Source: Lethocerus indicus (taxonomy: Eukaryota; Arthropoda; Insecta; Hemiptera; Belostomatidae). Taken from it: DNA of 64,000 nucleotides. The stretch is taken from the NCBI GenBank assembly GCA_019843655.1, contig JACDQD010000001.1, positions 46,770,443 through 46,834,442 on the forward strand, given 5' to 3'. A program made the translations under genes and the position numbers. This document shows, in pieces, positions 1-11,805 of this stretch (within the stretch, counting starts at the first letter, position 1; every line of letters starts with the position of its first letter). The notes beneath the pieces are model-generated. The model had not been told where the DNA came from. It worked only from the letters and a program-made list of their open reading frames with translations, and did not search any database.

Positions 1-22
1 TCTTAACGAAAAATTAATATAC

Positions 23-133
23 CCTGTATGGTGGAGGAAGCCCAAGATGATCAGATACAGAGTCACCAGCGCTTTCACTGCCCCTAAGAAGCGAAATATC
101 ATCGGAAGCAGATCCTTTCAAGCAGTTTCCCAT
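23..133 (-). CDS. RNF11: RNF11 orthologue, first coding exon (partial, runs off window)
   Basis: Reading the minus strand from ATG at 133-131 gives MGNCLKGSASDDISLLRG, then a stretch ending LPPPYR before a GTATAT donor at 22. Human RNF11 begins MGNCLKSPTSDDISLL and has PPPPY soon after, so the match is specific. In the family, Gly2 is N-myristoylated and Cys4 palmitoylated, which anchors the protein to endosomal membranes. The PPxY motif binds WW-domain E3 ligases such as NEDD4/ITCH. The C-terminal RING-H2 domain makes RNF11 an E3 ligase adaptor, including in the A20 complex that restrains NF-kappaB. Only these 37 codons lie in the window; the RING exons would be beyond base 1. The exon is short and has no stop, so a simple ORF scan misses it. 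It is divergent from TRPML. Confidence 0.88.
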
Positions 134-741
134 TGTATGTGTGTCAATATATTCCAAAAAAACTGCAATTCATAACGTTAACAGACAGATGAGAGAACGT
201 CCCCAAAAAACATTTGTGTTACATTAATGACCTTTAGACAGTAGACGCCAATACCTGATGCACTTGCTTGCGCAAATTTCCATACTCGACTGTCCTAAAC
301 CTACATTCAATTTGTAGTTTACATTTAAAGGCCACATGAATTTAACTTAGTTACAATTTCAACTCAAATTCATTCGATCAGCTGATTTCTTGACTTCTGA
401 GAAGGCACATGCAGTTTGGCCATACAGAAAAAAAAAACGACCGTCGTTTTTCAGTACTTCCCCTTGAGGATATTCCAAACATATTTTATATCAACGTTGC
501 GAGACAAATGTTTAGTAAATGTTTCTAACAACGCTAAATTATAATATTAGTCGAATTTCTGTTCGGATTTCAATATTTTTTTGATATACGGTCGCGTGGG
601 GAATTTCCGGGGGAAATTTTCCGGCTCAAATTTGGCAACGTCAAACAGATGTTCTACTTCTGTTTCAGTTGAGATTGTTTCATCTGTATTTGCAGTGAGG
701 CTTTACATCTTTCGCTCCACTGATGATATTTATTTGAACTA
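134..741. promoter_or_regulatory. Divergent promoter region between RNF11 and TRPML
   Basis: The 608 bases between the two start codons must hold both 5' UTRs and core promoters. Bases 598-608 read GGGGAATTTCC and bases 609-622 read GGGGGAAATTTTCC: two abutting matches to the Rel/NF-kappaB (Dorsal/Relish-type) consensus. Bases 433-451 form a perfect 9-bp-arm palindrome with AAAAACGAC, one spacer base, then GTCGTTTTT. No clear TATA box was found. The region is visibly richer in CG dinucleotides than the introns. Transcription start sites cannot be fixed from sequence alone. Confidence 0.55.
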
Positions 742-1622
742 ATGGACACATTCGAAAGTATGCTTTATTTTTTTTTCATTAACTTAAATCGTCACTGTGC
801 GCGGTCGTTGAAATCAATTTTTCGACTTAACTTTTTTGCGGATTTTAATTTTGACTTGTCTCAACAAGATAAGAAATTGACCGAGCTATGCAAAAAATTT
901 TTCAGCATTTGTTTTATTTTGATACAAACTTTTCTCGTCATTTTTTTCGAGCGATCGAAGCAAATAGTAAGAAAATAGTATTTTAATTATCTGAAAAGTC
1001 TGGCTGGTTTTAATGTTAGATTAAATTTATCTGTGTAAATTAAATATTAACTCACCTCTAATCTCAAAAGTTCCTTAAAATATCTTTCTTGTACCAAACA
1101 TGAAAATAATTTATCTTAATGATTATTTTTCAGTTTTTTTTTAGGATTTATGCTTTGAGTTCTCATGATAACTTTATTATTACCATTATTAATATTTATT
1201 TTCATATCACAAGATTACTTTACTTTGTGATCTTTACAAGACTCACAATTTTTAATTATCAAATTTTTCAGTATATACCATGCCACCATTATTTTTGTCG
1301 CTGTTTGTTTTTTATTCTAAGAACTACACAAAATACGGTAAATGATCAACAGTTACAATCAATTCAATGATTTCAGGTAGTCACCCATTGATAAGAGATG
1401 AACCGGAACCTTCATTTACACGACATTCAAGTTTGGAATATGAGTCTTTAAATGTGAAAAGTATTGAAATAAAATTGAAGAGAAAGCTTCTATTTTTCTT
1501 CATGAATCCCATTGAAAAGTGGCAAACAAAGAAAAAATTTCCATACAAATTTTTAGTACAGGTTATCAAAATATTATTAGTTACAATCCAGGTTGGTATA
1601 TATGTATATTTGTAGGTCAGGT

Positions 1623-1718
<96 letters not shown>

Positions 1719-4700
1719 ATATTTATATAAAATATAAACTTAATGTATTTTATTGGCTTGTATTTCTTTACTCGTTCATTGAAGCAATTCATCTTATGAT
1801 TACCCAATAAGATATATTAAGAAATATTTTGAGCCGCATCCACTTATTACATATTTTTGGTTTTAAGTAAGCATATGAACTTAATATATTCTGATTTAAT
1901 CATAAGTGAAAGTAACATTTTATTGACTGGACTTTGTTTATAGGCCAAGTTTTATAGCAGGTTATTTAAATTCATACCAGATCAAGATCAACTTATGCAA
2001 CATTTAGATTCGGAATTTTTCGGATTATTTTAATTGGAACAAATGCTTATAAAGCATATTCAGTGGTTTTCCTTTTTTTAAAAATATGTTTTAAATTATC
2101 CATTAAATGTTGGTAATATTGGTTTTATTATTTTTCAGCTGTGTCTGTTTGCTCATAGTCGTTACACTCATGTGAACTATTCATGGGACAATCGCATTAC
2201 GTTTTCACATCTGTTTCTGAAAGGATGGGATCCGGTGAGAGAAGTTAATTCATACCCACCTGGATTGGGCCCTTTGGCGCTGTATTTAAAAGAAGACTTT
2301 TATGAAACAATTGATTATGCTGTTAATGAGGTAAATAAACACTTAAATTTTTTTTTGTAGATGTTAAAAAAAGGTTGTTTATAAAAAACATTATTTGTAT
2401 TATTAATATTGTTATTATATGCTATAACAGTTACAAAATTTGTAGTATATGAATATTTCAAATGCAATTGGACCGTACTCATATGCGAATGAAGAGAATA
2501 AAAGAATACCACCAATCTTATGTTTGTATTACTATAAAGAAGGGATTATTTTTGGATTCAATGAAAGCTATATGTTCAATAATGAAATTGAGAAACGTAA
2601 GTAATTTTATTCTGTTTTTTCATATAATTGTCAAGGAATTAATTTATAAGGTTGTTCCTTATACTTTATCTACGCATGCTTCATAATATATATTGTAGTA
2701 GAGATAATATGAATATAAAGTAACAATTTTATTCCGTAACATTTTATGACATCATTATTAATTTCCTGTTCTTCTGTATATATTTTGCTGTTTCTTAAAG
2801 AAATATATGTATTCTGTTAGTCATTTTTACATTGATAAAAATGGTTAAAGTTTTACATACTCTAGTGGTTAATGCTGGAATTCTTGTTGAACTAGAACAA
2901 CTGCTGTGTTAATTCAGTCTGTTATTGTTTTTCCATATGTTTTAGGTTGTATGAATTTGTCACTACCGGATAATTTGAATGAAACATTTTCACTATTTAG
3001 ATACATGAACGGTTATAACATTGTTTTCTCCGCCCTTGTTAGAGCCACACTAGATTTCTCACTTAAAACCGTAAATTTCAAAGCCGCTGGACCTTTATCA
3101 CAGCCTGATTGTTACAAATTTAATATTCAGGTAATTTACTGGTAAATTAATTTTTCTTATATCTATGTTCAATGAATTGTAATAGATTCGCTCAAACACA
3201 GGTTAAAGCCCATAAGTTAGTTAAACCACTTTCAGTTTCTCTCCTAATCGTTAGAATTGTATTAACAACACATATCTTATACAAGTACAGCAATAGTTCA
3301 GATGAAGAAGCTCTTGGCAATTTCGCTGCGATGTTGGCGACCCAAAAAATGGGACAATAAATCCCATGTGATGTGAGGGGGGAAAAGGATTCATTAATGA
3401 TATTAATGTGACAATTAGCTGGTCAGTGGCCAAAGAGGAGATATATATTTTGAACCACTAGTACCGTCATCTCTACAGATGTAGTGTACCTGTACCTTGG
3501 CTGTTTTGCGCTGTCCTTAGGTTAAGATTGGGTTAGATCGCGCATATAATATTGATTATGTAATTTATGAAATTGTTATTTTCATTTCAAATTTGTTTTT
3601 AGATTTTTTTTGATAATGAAGATATGGACGGGCAAATGGTTTTATCCCTTGATGCAGAGCCGGTTAGATTGGACTGTAAAGGAGATATAGAATATATATG
3701 TAAGTCTTTTGTTTAATTACAGTTAGTGAACTAACCAGGACTTGCCTAATTATTTATTTAGGGATTGATATGTTTATTTGATAGCAATAACTGCTTAGTT
3801 TTTATTGATGATTTCAATTGTTTAATATGTAATCTAAGAAAATGTTAAATTAAGATCTTATTTCTGTGATTCAGTGTAGTTAAACGAAAAGTTATGATTG
3901 TATTTTAATACTAATTTTTTTTAGCTGACAACAGGCTAGACTACATACTACGGAGTATTTTAAATCTTTTTGTGATTCTTATATGTGCTGTATCGTTCAT
4001 CCTGTGTAGCCGGGCGATTTATAGAGCTCAACAGTTGAAATATGTTAGTATTGTTAAATTTAAAGTGTGTATGTAACCCCCCAAAATATTTATTGTGATG
4101 TGAATAAAAAAAGCATCTATAAATAAATGTTATTTGCATTTTTCTTTATTATAGATTTGAATACTTTAATAAGATAAATATTCTTGATTCAAAAGATCTT
4201 GTAGATTTCAACAGTTATATTTATGGTTTACTTGATATATTTGCATGTTTTTTTTTAACAGCTTAATTCATTTCAGAAAAACACAATTTACTAGTGGTTG
4301 TGACATATGAAAACACAATTAAGGACTTTCATTTGTAGGAAACGGTTAACTTTTTCAAACAATATCACAGAAAAGAATTAAGTATTGAAGGAAAATGGGA
4401 ATTCTGGAATTTGTGGTATATAATGATCCTGGTGAATGATGTACTGATTATTATAGGATCAGCAATTAAGGAAGAAATTGAAAGAAAGGTACATATAAAT
4501 ATTAAGAAAATGTTGCTATATTAAAAATAATTTTGTGTGTGTGTGTACAGTTGGTATATATATAGTTTTATTGGCTAATTTATTTATAAGTAATATTATA
4601 TATAAAAGGTCTTATTCATTTTAACTTAGTTAATTAATTTTTATCATAGCAGTTTGTTGGAGATCAGTGGAATATATGCAGTGTATACTTGGGCTCAGGA

Positions 4701-6116
4701 AATTTATTGGTTTGGTTCGGAGTTTTGAGATATCTGGGGTTTTTTAAAACCTATAATGTAAGTAAATAAAAATACTACTGTTAATATTATGTAAGAGTTT
4801 ATATAAAATCTGTTATGTTGTACATAGTTTTAATCTACTTGAAATGACTGTTACAGCAATTTATTATTCTGTATTTAAACATTATAGGTTGTAATATTGA
4901 CTCTGAAGAAAGCATTTCCAAAAGTTGCTAGATTTCTGTTTTGTGCTATTTTAATATACGCTGGATTTACTTTCTGTGGCTGGCTAGTGCTTGGCCCCTA
5001 TCATATAAAGGTATTAAAAGTTTAAATTTCCATAATTCAATTAATCTGTGAATACATTCATATACTTTACAACATTCTTTGGGTGTAGACCTATTACAAA
5101 TACAAAAAGGAAAAACCCAAGAAATTATACTTAAAAATAAAATGATTCAATTTAAATATTATTTACTTTGGGTGAATAAATCAACATTTCCTGTTGTATT
5201 TAGTTTAATCTCAGTAGAATTTTTTATATTTGTAAATTTATTTGACACAATGTAACATTTCAGTTTGTTAATTTTCATGTAACCAGTGTTTTATTATCAC
5301 AAAAGGTATTCAAATTGATTAAATATGTTTTTATAATTAGTCAGTATCCTTAAAGATATAATCTTTTGCGTTATATATATATATATATATATATATACTT
5401 ATGAACCCTATGATTTACTGGATGACAGCTAATAATTTTATGAATATTTTCTAGTTTCGCACAATAGCAAGCACATCAGAATGTCTTTTTGCTTTGATTA
5501 ATGGAGATGATATGTACGCCACATTTTCTATAATGACTGTTAAATCCCCTATGCTCTGGTGGTTCAGCAGAATTTACTTGTACTGTTTCATCAGTCTGTA
5601 TATATATGTTGTTTTGAGTTTATTTATATCTATAATAATGGATGCCTATGAAACTATTAAGGTAAGTAACAATTATTGTGTAATAGAAGTTCTTGTACAG
5701 TTTTGATTCTATAATGTTATTGTATGAAATAAATATTTGCAAACTACATAAGTTTAAGATGTCAAAGGAGATATATCTTCATACAAAGGATGAATAATAA
5801 ATAATAGATTTAGTTATATAGAATACGAAAGCTGTATTTGTATGTACCTATGAAACACATAAGATAGAACAAATTTTGAAACATTATTAATTTATTCCAC
5901 ATTTTTTTATATAAAATTAGATTCTATGTAACTGTTAATATTTATTATTAAATTAAATTTATTTTATAGCTTTATTACAAAGAGGGATTTCCAAAAAATG
6001 ATTTACAATTATTTATGGCTGACCGGATGGAAGATATCTCAGGTTATTCATCGGATGAAGATACATCGAATTGCAGTTGCTCACTTCGAAGTTGGTTTTT
6101 TTGTTGTCGCACGTAG
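742..6116 (+). CDS. Trpml: Mucolipin / TRPML cation channel
   Basis: TRPML channels release Ca2+, Fe2+ and other cations from late endosomes and lysosomes and are opened by PI(3,5)P2. Exons, all phase-consistent: 742-757, 1377-1591, 2139-2330, 2446-2596, 2946-3130, 3603-3699, 3925-4043, 4339-4488, 4650-4757, 4888-5010, 5455-5661, 5970-6116; 569 aa (human TRPML1 is 580). [10 protein letters not shown] near residue 50 matches the mammalian YFFMSPCDKF block before TM1 (about 62-86). The long lumenal loop follows, then TM2-TM5. The pore filter NGDDM is at about 468-472. The tail ends with a cysteine cluster ([13 protein letters not shown]), as in mammals where such cysteines are palmitoylated. 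The 16-base first exon (MDTFE) was chosen because ATG, the GTATGC donor and phase all fit exon 2; this start is the least certain part. Confidence 0.92.
1623..1712. repeat. Compound self-complementary microsatellite (CA)n(TA)n(TG)n
   Basis: In TRPML intron 2, (CA)n at 1623-1634 runs into (TA)n to about 1688 and then (TG)n to about 1712. The CA and TG arms are reverse complements around the TA core, so the tract can fold back or extrude as a cruciform. The length is likely unstable and may be collapsed in an assembly. Confidence 0.95.
5372..5397. repeat. (TA)n microsatellite
   Basis: About 13 TA units in the last long intron of TRPML, roughly 60 bases upstream of the pore-encoding exon. It stays clear of the acceptor at 5453-5454. 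Confidence 0.95.
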
Positions 6117-7979
6117 GTTCAGTTTTATTTTGAGAAAATTGCAATCGATATATTTCTACAAAATTAGAATTAAATTCTTTCCAAATTCATTGTCTGTATT
6201 AAAAAAGATGTGGCTTCTTTTTTTAGTTTATTAAAAACAGTGAAAGTTATTCAGTTACCAAATAGTAATAGTTTAATACTGATTATTATGAATTCGGGGA
6301 TGTAATTACCAGGTGCATTAACTTTTGTCTGTACATTTTTGATTCTGAAAGGGTGTATGGAAATATATTTCCAATATGATTACGTAAATTGTTTTTATAC
6401 AAAATTCTTTTGGGTAAGGGTATTAAATAATTTTTTATACTTTGGCTAAATAAAAAAATAAGAAAAATATAATATAAATTAAGTGTTGTAAATATTCCTG
6501 TTCTTCTATCCTTATTGCCTTATTTAATTATGTGATTTGTTTGAGTCCAGTACCTATGTGTTGTAAATAATTATTTGTATCGGTCCTGCATGCTGTCAGT
6601 GTTTGTGCAATTGATGGTTAATATCTTAGTTCATTTTAAATAATTTGCAGGAGACTGGCATCTTTGTTTGTTGGCCATGACAACAATTTAAAGCGATCTA
6701 CTGACTGTGGGGCCATATAGTGCACAATGTTTATCGTTAAAATAAATTGCGTATGTTTACTCATCTACTGTGAAATATCAATACATTTTTCCTTCATAGT
6801 TATGTGCTACTATGTATGAAGTTGTTTGAATGCATTTACATTTCTATTATATCTCATTATTCTAATAATTTAGAAGCACAAAATGAATTTTTATAATAAG
6901 TGGCTATATTAACAAAGATTAATTGTTAACCATATTTTTGTAATCATTAATCTCATAAATGTTATTAGCTGTGATAAATATCTTACCATTAAATTAGAGT
7001 TAGTAAAACAGTCTAGTAATGTAAAATAATATTAGTCACTCTGTGTGAACCTGCAAAGCTGTTATTGAATTTTGAACAAAATTAATTTGCGCTGTGACTG
7101 ATATTGTAATGTGATTTTTGTTACCTATTTTTAGGTGTTATAAAAAATACAATTTGTAGCTAGGCAATCAAAAATAGTTGGAATGAAAACTATAAGTACA
7201 ATCCTAGCTCTTCTTGTACATAAATACAAAATTGTATCATTGGAAATGTAGATCAGTAATCACTAAATCACATAATCATGTATTTGACAATTAATACTCA
7301 TGCCTGTATTTTGATAATTGTAATAGCTAAAGAGTGGTTTACAAATAAATTTGCTCTTATGTATTGTGTAAAATGTGATTACATGATTCATATTTACATC
7401 ATTATTTTTTGTAAAATAAAAGTGATTCAATTGTATATTTTTTAAATTATCATGTTGTTTAAGACTTAAGTTACTGGACTAATATTAGAAGCCACATTAT
7501 GAAAGAAGTACTATTAAACTACTAATAGTTATGGTAATACTTTGTAGTTTTGAATTCATAATTATTTTTAATATGAAACTTTCAGTAATATTACAATTAT
7601 TAATTTAAATAATTATTTCGGAAATTAACTGTTAAATAAATTAGACTGCTGAATTACCACCCCCATTTTATTTAGCTTAATGATTGTAATTTTATCTCAA
7701 TGTGGTCTAGAAACAAAGATCTTTCCAACTTGAGAATTAAAAGGACATAATAGCTTCAAACTTGTTTTTCTTAGAGGAGTCATTAGAAGAATTCATACAA
7801 TTACTACTATTATTCCTTTGTAATGTACAGTGGGAAAATAATTTGATGCAGGTAATTTCTTATTAGTTCTTACATTTAAGTTTTTAAATTGGGAAATAAA
7901 TTGTTAACTACTATGAAACCATGAACTTAAAATATAATTAGTTTGAAATACCTGTTTTGTGGTCTACGAGGGGTTGGAA
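6117..7979 (+). other. TRPML 3' UTR and intergenic sequence
   Basis: This stretch is strongly A+T-rich with no open frame of conserved character. The first good polyadenylation hexamer downstream of the TRPML stop is AATAAA at 6449-6454; further hexamers follow beyond 7 kb. Nothing else is recognised here. Confidence 0.5.
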
Positions 7980-7981
7980 TA

Positions 7982-8319
7982 CCGTAGATTTGTTGTTTCT
8001 GTCTCTTCTCTTCTGTTTTTGTGTAGACAAAGACTTTTGTTCTTTGTTTGCCTTCGTTGTGTCCCAAACCCCCCCCCCCCGTCCCACGGAACACAAATAA
8101 GACAAACAACATCCCTCAAAAACACAATTACAAGACGCGTATATATACACACGACAGACAACCACCACACTACAAGTGACAGTGACAGTGCAGTGAGGAT
8201 GCCCGAAAAACATCCAAAGTGCCAATAGTGACTAACACCGCTACTGAAGACGGCGAGCAGCCGAAACCATTCTAGCAAAAGACCAAACCAGCGAGAGGAG
8301 ACATACACGAAATCTACGG
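7982..8319. mobile_element. Foldback MITE, long copy
   Basis: The element starts CCGTAGATTTGTTG and ends with the reverse complement CAAATCTACGG-like end (AAATCTACGG), and is flanked by TA on both sides (7980-7981, 8320-8321). It has no transposase frame. Its right half, about 8160-8319, is nearly identical in reverse complement to the left half of the copy at 44373-44610, which establishes a family. The interior includes a run of ten C at about 8081. TA duplication and terminal inverted repeats suggest mobilisation by a Tc1/mariner-type transposase; this is inference. Confidence 0.8.
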
Positions 8320-8321
8320 TA

Positions 8322-9006
8322 AAATATAATTATTCTTAAATAACTGAGTGGTTTCATTAATTATCAAGGAGTGAAGTTGTCCCTAACAATAGGTACTTTA
8401 GGTCGTAGCATTCATTGGTTTCAATTTGCAAGAAGAATTATAATTTCAATTTTGAATACCCGTGTATTGGTCTCTGAAGGTTTGGAATACCATGCAAATT
8501 TAACCAGACAACCAAATCAGCGAGCAGAGAATCACAACAACCATATTCATTTCCTTAAATTCTGTATGGGATATAACATACATGAGAACAATACAAATAT
8601 TAGTTCACAGGCGTTATGTGCTTATACATATATATAAATTGATATATAAATATACAACTAAAGTAATTGTAAAATAAACATTTTTTTCTTCTCAACTTTA
8701 TTTATTATGAAAATATGCATGGTGCCATACCTAGCGGATTCTATAATGTATTAAATAATGTTATCGTAGGATTTCGTAATAGTATTAAGTTTTTTATGTT
8801 CTTAGAAAGTGTCTTAGGAATTTAGAGACGCGGGAACTTAATATTTTTACTCGGCAGTGATTGGTTAAAAATAATAGTCGAAAGTGCTTCAAATAGTTGA
8901 ACGAGTCAGTATCTTTAGAGAGCATCACTCTTCCACACGTGTTCTCCGTAGCTGTTACATCTCATGTTTGGGTCGTGTCAAATATTCGGTTAAGTCAAGT
9001 TCGTTA
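8322..9006 (+). promoter_or_regulatory. FARSA upstream region
   Basis: Between the MITE and the FARSA start codon. The last 180 bases become markedly less A+T-rich, and a CCAAT box in reverse (ATTGG) lies near 8861. The FARSA frame stays open upstream to 8884, but the first codon there is GTG and no in-frame ATG occurs before 9007, so this is taken as 5' UTR. A short open stretch at 8371-8637 shows no recognisable family. Confidence 0.5.
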
Positions 9007-10491
9007 ATGATGTCTGGCGAAGACCTTAAAAAAGAGGTTTTAAAGCTTCTCGAACAGAAGTCTTGTGTTCTCTCGTCGGAGATCGCTAGCCTGTTGTCGG
9101 TCGATGAGGGGCAAATAGTCGGGTGCGTGAAAAGTTTAAAAGCCCTCGGCGATATAATCGAGGCCGAAGAAAAAAGGGTGACCAAATGCCAGTTGACCGA
9201 AGAAGGGGAAGGTGTGGCCGAAAAGGGGAGTTACGAATTTTTGGTGTTCACCGCCGTGAAGAAAGCTGGTTCTATGCTTTTGGGGGAAATCAAATCTACA
9301 ATCCCCAATGGGCAGATTGGATTCAGTAAGGCCATTGTAAACAAGTGGGTTAAGATCGAAAAACCAAGTAACAAAGTATTTCCAATCGTCGATAGTGTCG
9401 TGGACCTCACCAAGGAAGATTTGTGCAATATTAAAAATGACAAGGTCGATCTTGTGCCGGTTTCTCGGAAACAAGAATACAAGAAGAGAACTCTGATAAG
9501 GGAGGTTACTTCAGTAAGTTATCTGGTAAAGAAAGGCAAGTCATTTACACTATGTACTTCTAAGGCCGATACTGAGCTATCTGGCGACATGTTGACTGAC
9601 GGTAGTTGGAAAACCCGAATGTTCAAATTGTACAACTTTGAGGCTTTGGGCACTCCGTTGCATTGTGGAGTTCTGCACCCACTGACCAAAGTTCGGAATG
9701 AGTTCAAACAGATCTTCCTCGGGATGGGCTTTACAGAAATGCCAACCAACAAGTATGTCGAGAGCTCTTTCTGGAATTTCGATGCCCTATTCCAGCCCCA
9801 ACAGCATCCAGCAAGAGATGCCCATGACACTTTTTTCTTGACCTCACCCAAAGAATGCACTTCGCTTCCGAAACCCTACATATCTCTTGTCGAGAAAGTC
9901 CATAGTAAAGGCGGATACGGCTCCCAGGGTTACAACTACTGTTGGTCAGAGTCTGAAGCCAAGAAAAACTTGCTCCGGACTCACACGACAGCTACCAGCG
10001 CGACAATGCTCTCAGAATTGAGTAAAATGTTCAAGCCTGTCAAATTATTTAGCATCGACAAAGTATTCAGAAATGAAACTTTAGATGCAACTCATTTGGC
10101 CGAGTTCCATCAAGTCGAAGGTGTTGTCGCCGATTATGATATAACTTTAGGGGATCTGATCGGTTTGCTGTACGAATTTTTTAGCAAATTAGGTATAACA
10201 AATTTAAAATTCAAACCTGCTTATAACCCTTACACCGAGCCCAGTATGGAAATATTTTGTTTCCATCCTGGATTACTGAAATGGATCGAAGTCGGAAATT
10301 CCGGAATGTTCAGGCCAGAAGTTCTATTGCCTATGGGCATCCCTGATAATGTTAATGTTATTGCATGGGGATTGTCTTTGGAAAGACCGACAATGATTAA
10401 ATATGAAATTAACAATATTAGAGACTTAATTGGGCCTAAAGTTAATTTACAGGTAGTGTCTGATAATCCAGTTTGCCGATTAGACATTTAG
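9007..10491 (+). CDS. FARSA: Phenylalanyl-tRNA synthetase alpha subunit, cytosolic
   Basis: This is the catalytic alpha subunit of the heterotetrameric (alpha2beta2) enzyme that charges tRNA-Phe in the cytosol. It encodes 494 aa, against 508 in human FARSA. The N-terminal 90 residues form the winged-helix tRNA-binding region ([13 protein letters not shown] resembles human KSLQALGEVIEAE). The class II core includes [20 protein letters not shown] [19 protein letters not shown], motif 2 [16 protein letters not shown] (from residue 355) and motif 3 [12 protein letters not shown] (from residue 455). Two ATGs are adjacent (9007, 9010); the second has A at -3 and may be the main start. The whole gene is one exon, unlike its neighbours. 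The 5' half is clearly more GC-rich than the 3' third. Confidence 0.97.
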   Translation: MMSGEDLKKEVLKLLEQKSCVLSSEIASLLSVDEGQIVGCVKSLKALGDIIEAEEKRVTKCQLTEEGEGVAEKGSYEFLVFTAVKKAGSMLLGEIKSTIPNGQIGFSKAIVNKWVKIEKPSNKVFPIVDSVVDLTKEDLCNIKNDKVDLVPVSRKQEYKKRTLIREVTSVSYLVKKGKSFTLCTSKADTELSGDMLTDGSWKTRMFKLYNFEALGTPLHCGVLHPLTKVRNEFKQIFLGMGFTEMPTNKYVESSFWNFDALFQPQQHPARDAHDTFFLTSPKECTSLPKPYISLVEKVHSKGGYGSQGYNYCWSESEAKKNLLRTHTTATSATMLSELSKMFKPVKLFSIDKVFRNETLDATHLAEFHQVEGVVADYDITLGDLIGLLYEFFSKLGITNLKFKPAYNPYTEPSMEIFCFHPGLLKWIEVGNSGMFRPEVLLPMGIPDNVNVIAWGLSLERPTMIKYEINNIRDLIGPKVNLQVVSDNPVCRLDI

Positions 10492-11805
10492 TGTAATTTA
10501 TTATTATATTCATGAACTGTGAAAAATTATATTTTGTTATTGTGTGTTCTATTTTGTTATTGTAATAACACTTTCAATCTTGATATTTCAATTTTATACA
10601 TTGCTATAATCTTCAGAGGTGTACTTTAAGAATATTTAAAATGAAACTAAGTTAATTGTAATCGTCATTACAACACATAAGTCCAAAATATTGTTTTAAT
10701 TTCCCCTATCAATACGTGCAAATTAGCCTTCGGAGGTATAACATATTAACAACAGTCTTATAATATGAATATTACTGAGCAGTGAAATTCAGGTATTTTA
10801 CATCAATATAAAGGCCTTTAATAGCAGCCTTATGTTTAGAAATATGAATCTTGTTTTCTATAAAATATTAATGTTTTATAACGTGAATTAGGAATATATT
10901 GAGATGTTAATAGCCTTTTAAAGTTCCAGTGGACAGCTTGGGTGGTACGTGGATGCCAGATATATCAGATTGAATGTTTCAAAAACAGGAAAAAAAAGTG
11001 GCTTGTGCTTACTAATATAAACAATAAAAATGTTAATGTTATAACTGTTGGAATCCATTTTTAAAGGTTTTCTTAATTTTTCACCTTAGATATCTTAAAT
11101 TATAATAATTTTATTAAGGAATAAGTATCTTTTTCATTTTTGATTCCCTTAGGAGCAATTTGTTAATTTATTTTTGTGAATAAACTTTTGAAGAGACCTA
11201 ATATAATTTTGAATCAGATACTCAATTTATTTTTACTGCAAAATACAAATCCATATTCATTTTTTTGTGGAATTAAAAAAGTTTATTTTACCTAGGTGTA
11301 TTTGGAAAGAAGGGTTTGATAAATATTAAGCACAGAGTGTGTTTAAATAATTTCTTTTATCTTAGATTACTTAAGAGGATACATAAATATATTTATAAAA
11401 TGCAGAATATTATAAAGTTGCCTTAGAATGAATAAAAAAATGTTAAGGAAAATAAAAATGAGATCACAAAATGTTTCTCTGTATTAATTATCATTAAAAT
11501 GAATGAGAACATAAAAATTCATTCATTAAATAAATAATGCAACTCAATACACAAAAAACATACTACTGTTACATTGAAAACTCTAAAGGAACTCTATAAT
11601 CTACTTAAATAATGCATATTAGTAAAAAATTAATATGACAAAATTCATTCAACAATTTCAAGTGGCAAGAATTAACATCGATACAAAAATAATTTATATA
11701 ACTTAAATTATAAAAATAATAAACAGTGACGAAATAGATTATTGCTAAATAATAGATTGCATAATACTGATAATGAAGGATTGGGTTGAACTGTAAATTC
11801 TATCT
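10492..11805. other. Convergent 3' UTRs of FARSA (+) and Wntless (-)
   Basis: A+T-rich sequence between two convergent stop codons. A polyadenylation hexamer AATAAA for FARSA lies at 11023-11028. No coding frame or repeat is recognised. Confidence 0.5.

Noticed and set aside
1502..1591. TRPML starting at ATG 1502 (MNPIEKW)
   Set aside because: The mammalian family has conserved basic sequence (RRRLKYFFM) before this methionine, and the same is encoded here ([11 protein letters not shown]), so the start must be upstream.
3172..3600. Open frame and slightly richer sequence in TRPML intron 5
   Set aside because: It contains no TRPML-like residues, the flanking exons join in phase without it, and no repeat partner was found in the window.
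8884..9006. N-terminal extension of FARSA that looks Arg-rich, like a mitochondrial presequence
   Set aside because: The upstream open frame begins with GTG and contains no in-frame ATG before 9007; mitochondrial PheRS is a separate monomeric enzyme. Treated as 5' UTR.
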